A stretch of DNA of 64,000 nucleotides, taken from the NCBI RefSeq assembly GCF_014297445.1, contig NZ_JACORU010000001.1:868001-932000 (forward strand), written 5' to 3'. This document shows positions 62,677 to 64,000 of this stretch, piece by piece (positions within the stretch are counted from its first letter, which is position 1; every line of letters begins with the position of its first letter). This DNA comes from Ramlibacter albus. GTDB lineage: Bacteria > Pseudomonadota > Gammaproteobacteria > Burkholderiales > Burkholderiaceae_C. The position numbers and the translations under genes are program-made. The notes under the pieces were generated by a model. That model searched no databases. It was not told where the DNA came from and saw nothing but the letters and a program-made list of their open reading frames with translations.

Positions 62677-63090
62677 TCAGCCGCGGCACGTACCCGGCAG
62701 GTACTTGACCGGCGAACCCTGGCAGGTCCACGTGAGCGTACCGCCACTGGCCGTGGGCGTCAAAGTGACCGTGACGGCCGCACCGACGGAGGCGGAGTTG
62801 CCGCTGACGGTGACGACGCCGTTCGCCGCGACGGAAGCCGCGGACACCTTGCCGACGGGCGCGACGGAGCAGTCGGCCGAGACGTTGCTCGGGATCGTGC
62901 CGCCGTTGGACTGGGTCAGCTCGGTCACGCACGTGCGCGCGCCGGAGGCGGAAAGCATCAGCTCCGAGACCTTGGCGCGGATCGTGTAGTCCTGGTAAGC
63001 CGGCAGGGCCACCGCCGCCAGGATGCCGATGATCGCGACCACGATCATCAGTTCGATCAGGGTGAAGCCCTGTTGCAGTTGACGCTTCAT
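62677..63090 (-). CDS. Type IV major pilin, copy 2 (PilA-like)
   Basis: A 137-residue prepilin: a short basic leader MKRQLQQG, then the mature Phe and the invariant Glu5 in '[20 protein letters not shown]'. The polymerisation helix continues to about residue 55, and the beta domain carries four Cys (54, 74, 123 and 135), probably two disulfides, one of them closing the C-terminal D-loop. PilD-type peptidase would cleave after Gly8. It differs from copy 1 at only five residues (76, 78, 88, 90, 92). GGAGG precedes the ATG. It has its own sigma-54 promoter and a strong terminator, so it can be expressed alone. Confidence 0.95.
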   Translation of the reverse strand: MKRQLQQGFTLIELMIVVAIIGILAAVALPAYQDYTIRAKVSELMLSASGARTCVTELTQSNGGTIPSNVSADCSVAPVGKVSAASVAANGVVTVSGNSASVGAAVTVTLTPTASGGTLTWTCQGSPVKYLPGTCRG

Positions 63091-63122
63091 TACACCTCCA
63101 GAAATGATTGGAACTCTCGACA

Positions 63123-63138
63123 AGCAATTCACATGCCT
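63123..63138 (-). promoter_or_regulatory. Sigma-54 promoter of pilin gene 2
   Basis: Read on the reverse strand, AGGCATGTGAATTGCT matches the sigma-54 consensus TGGCACG-N4-TTGCW with exact GG-N10-GC spacing (GG at 63137-63136, GC at 63125-63124). The predicted start near 63112 leaves a 22-nt leader with a good ribosome site. PilA is RpoN/PilR-controlled in Pseudomonas and relatives (established), which fits. Confidence 0.8.
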
Positions 63139-63211
63139 TTGGCCGCTGCGGGCTTTCGCGTTGAAAAACCCGCACTGGCCGCCGTCATCGTGACGAATGC
63201 GGCGAATGGCG

Positions 63212-63238
63212 TGACATTCCTGTCATTCAACAATGACA
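63212..63238 (-). promoter_or_regulatory. Overlapping inverted repeats upstream of the sigma-54 promoter, possible PilR sites
   Basis: TGACA-ttcc-TGTCA (63212-63225) overlaps TGTCATT-caac-AATGACA (63221-63238), giving several TGTC units on both strands 100-126 bp before the predicted pilin start. PilR sites described for pilA are TGTC-containing repeats roughly 80-120 bp upstream (established knowledge of P. aeruginosa). The assignment here is inference; the second repeat could also be part of the preceding terminator region. Confidence 0.45.
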
Positions 63239-63260
63239 AAGGCCTCCGCGAGGAGGCCTT
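63238..63260 (-). terminator. Terminator hairpin after pilin gene 1
   Basis: A perfect 9-bp stem AAGGCCTCC/GGAGGCCTT (63239-63247 with 63252-63260, loop of 4) lies about 20 bp beyond the stop of pilin copy 1 and ends in a short T-run (TTTGTC) on the reverse strand. The weak U-tract makes it a moderately strong terminator. Confidence 0.65.
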
Positions 63261-63279
63261 GCCATGTCACAGCGGACGA

Positions 63280-63693
63280 TCAGCCGCGGCAGGTACCCGG
63301 CAGGTACTTCACGGGCGAGCCCTGGCAGGTCCAGGTCAGCGTGCCGCCGCTGGCGGTGGGGGTCAGCGTCACCGTGACGGCCGCGCCGACGGAGGCCGAG
63401 TTGCCGCTCACTGTCACGATGCCGGCCGCGTCCACGGAAGCCGCGGACACCTTGCCGACGGCCGCGATGGAGCAGTCGGCCGACACGTTGCTGGGGATCG
63501 TGCCGCCGTTGGACTGGGTCAGCTCAGTGACGCAGGTGCGAGCGCCGGAGGCCGACAGCATCAGCTCCGACACTTTCGCGCGGATCGTGTAGTCCTGGTA
63601 GGCGGGCAGCGCGACGGCCGCCAGGATGCCGATGATCGCGACGACGATCATCAGTTCGATGAGGGTGAAGCCCTGTTGTAATTGACGTTTCAT
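63280..63693 (-). CDS. Type IV major pilin, copy 1 (PilA-like)
   Basis: A 137-residue prepilin nearly identical to copy 2, with the same leader, N-terminal helix, four Cys (54, 74, 123, 135) and C-terminal 'YLPGTCRG'. The five substitutions (Ile76, Ala78, Asp88, Ala90, Ile92) cluster in one 17-residue stretch. The DNA differs at many synonymous sites, so the copies are not a very recent duplication. GGAG lies about 6 bp before the ATG. Upstream there is only a weak GG-N10-GC site (GG near 63755, GC near 63743), so transcription may come from pilin 3. Confidence 0.95.
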   Translation of the reverse strand: MKRQLQQGFTLIELMIVVAIIGILAAVALPAYQDYTIRAKVSELMLSASGARTCVTELTQSNGGTIPSNVSADCSIAAVGKVSAASVDAAGIVTVSGNSASVGAAVTVTLTPTASGGTLTWTCQGSPVKYLPGTCRG

Positions 63694-63765
63694 GTTTTCT
63701 CCGAGTGGGTGGAAAGGAAGCCCTCGACGACGACTGAGAGCGCTGGGGCCGGGCCGATCGTTCGA

Positions 63766-64000
63766 TCAGCCGCGGCAACTGCCGGGGAGGTACTTCAGGG
63801 GGGTTCCGGCGCACGTCCAGGTGAGCGTGCCGCCCGAAGCCGCGGGCACGAGCGTCACGGTGACCGCCGCGCCGACCGATGCCGAGTTGCCGACGATCGT
63901 CACGACGCCGTTGGCACCGACGTCCGCCGAGGACACCTTGCCGACCGCGGCGATGGAGCAGTCGGCCGAGACGTTGCTCGGGATGATGCCGCCGTTGGAT
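63766..64000 (-). CDS. Type IV major pilin, copy 3 (partial, N-terminus outside the window)
   Basis: The C-terminal 78 residues of a third pilin are visible. They read in frame from the window edge ('[20 protein letters not shown]' and onward) to a stop at 63766-63768. The end is 'LKYLPGSCRG', with the same Cys positions as the other two. It is more diverged, with substitutions along the domain such as 'VTIVGNSASV' and 'CAGTPLKYLPGS'. The N-terminal leader and helix lie beyond base 64000, so it is cut by the window rather than broken. Confidence 0.9.
   Translation of the reverse strand, partial: SNGGIIPSNVSADCSIAAVGKVSSADVGANGVVTIVGNSASVGAAVTVTLVPAASGGTLTWTCAGTPLKYLPGSCRG

Noticed and set aside
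63766-64000. Third pilin as a truncated pseudogene
   Set aside because: The frame is open to the window edge and the C-terminal domain is intact; the N-terminus is simply outside the window.

Overview
The window is a high-GC, gene-dense stretch of chromosome. I infer Betaproteobacteria, order Burkholderiales, most likely Comamonadaceae (Variovorax/Ramlibacter-like). The reasons are the GC-rich third codon positions, the fused ~1190-residue indolepyruvate ferredoxin oxidoreductase, the YhdP-nitrilase pair, the DUF3717 protein, and the TerC gene behind a yybP-ykoY element. No rRNA, tRNA, insertion sequence, prophage or CRISPR array was seen. Intergenic gaps are short (all under 300 bp), and start codons usually overlap the preceding stop as ATGA or GTGA.

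Left third (1-31 kb), core functions. The 3' end of smg converges on a reverse-strand yajC-secD-secF-DUF1631 operon; the DUF1631 protein carries a striking Gly/Tyr-rich disordered insert. Next come indolepyruvate ferredoxin oxidoreductase, a divergent lipoprotein with RCC1-like repeats, an Lrp-type regulator and lytic transglycosylase MltA. A 40-codon membrane ORF sits exactly between mltA and a response regulator. A tightly coupled reverse operon encodes YhdP, a Nit-type amidase, a PAS histidine kinase and a FixJ-like regulator. Divergent from it lie glnE and a three-gene RND efflux system.

Middle (31-41 kb), mixed housekeeping: an HldE/RfaE2-type nucleotidyltransferase, a ferritin-like di-iron protein, glutathione peroxidase, glutathione S-transferase, purB, yaeQ, a DUF3717-DUF1289 protein, a Mn2+-riboswitch-controlled terC, a small 4-TM protein, a BepA-like M48 protease, moaC, and a gtrA/GT2 pair typical of polyprenyl-phosphate-sugar flipping.

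Right third (41.6-64 kb), a glycosylation island. Thirteen reverse-strand genes over 20.5 kb have almost no spacing. In transcription order they are: a TPR-OGT-like/StrF-like glycosyltransferase; YfhO-type membrane protein 1; a PglL-like O-oligosaccharyltransferase/ligase; YfhO-type protein 2; RfbF (CDP-glucose synthesis); RfbH (C-3 dehydrase); a YerE/acetolactate-synthase-like ThDP enzyme; a NeuB-SAF-cupin protein; two methyltransferases (one FkbM); two SDR sugar enzymes (one UXS-like); and Ugd. Upstream are three tandem type IV major pilin genes, the third cut by the window edge. One has an excellent sigma-54 promoter with PilR-like upstream repeats. My reading (inference) is that this island makes one or more unusual nucleotide sugars, including a branched or 3,6-dideoxy CDP-sugar and a nonulosonate-like product, and places them on pilin and/or surface polysaccharide. 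The GtrA/GT2 pair plus YfhO proteins resemble the three-component CsbB-GtcA-YfhO system of Firmicutes.
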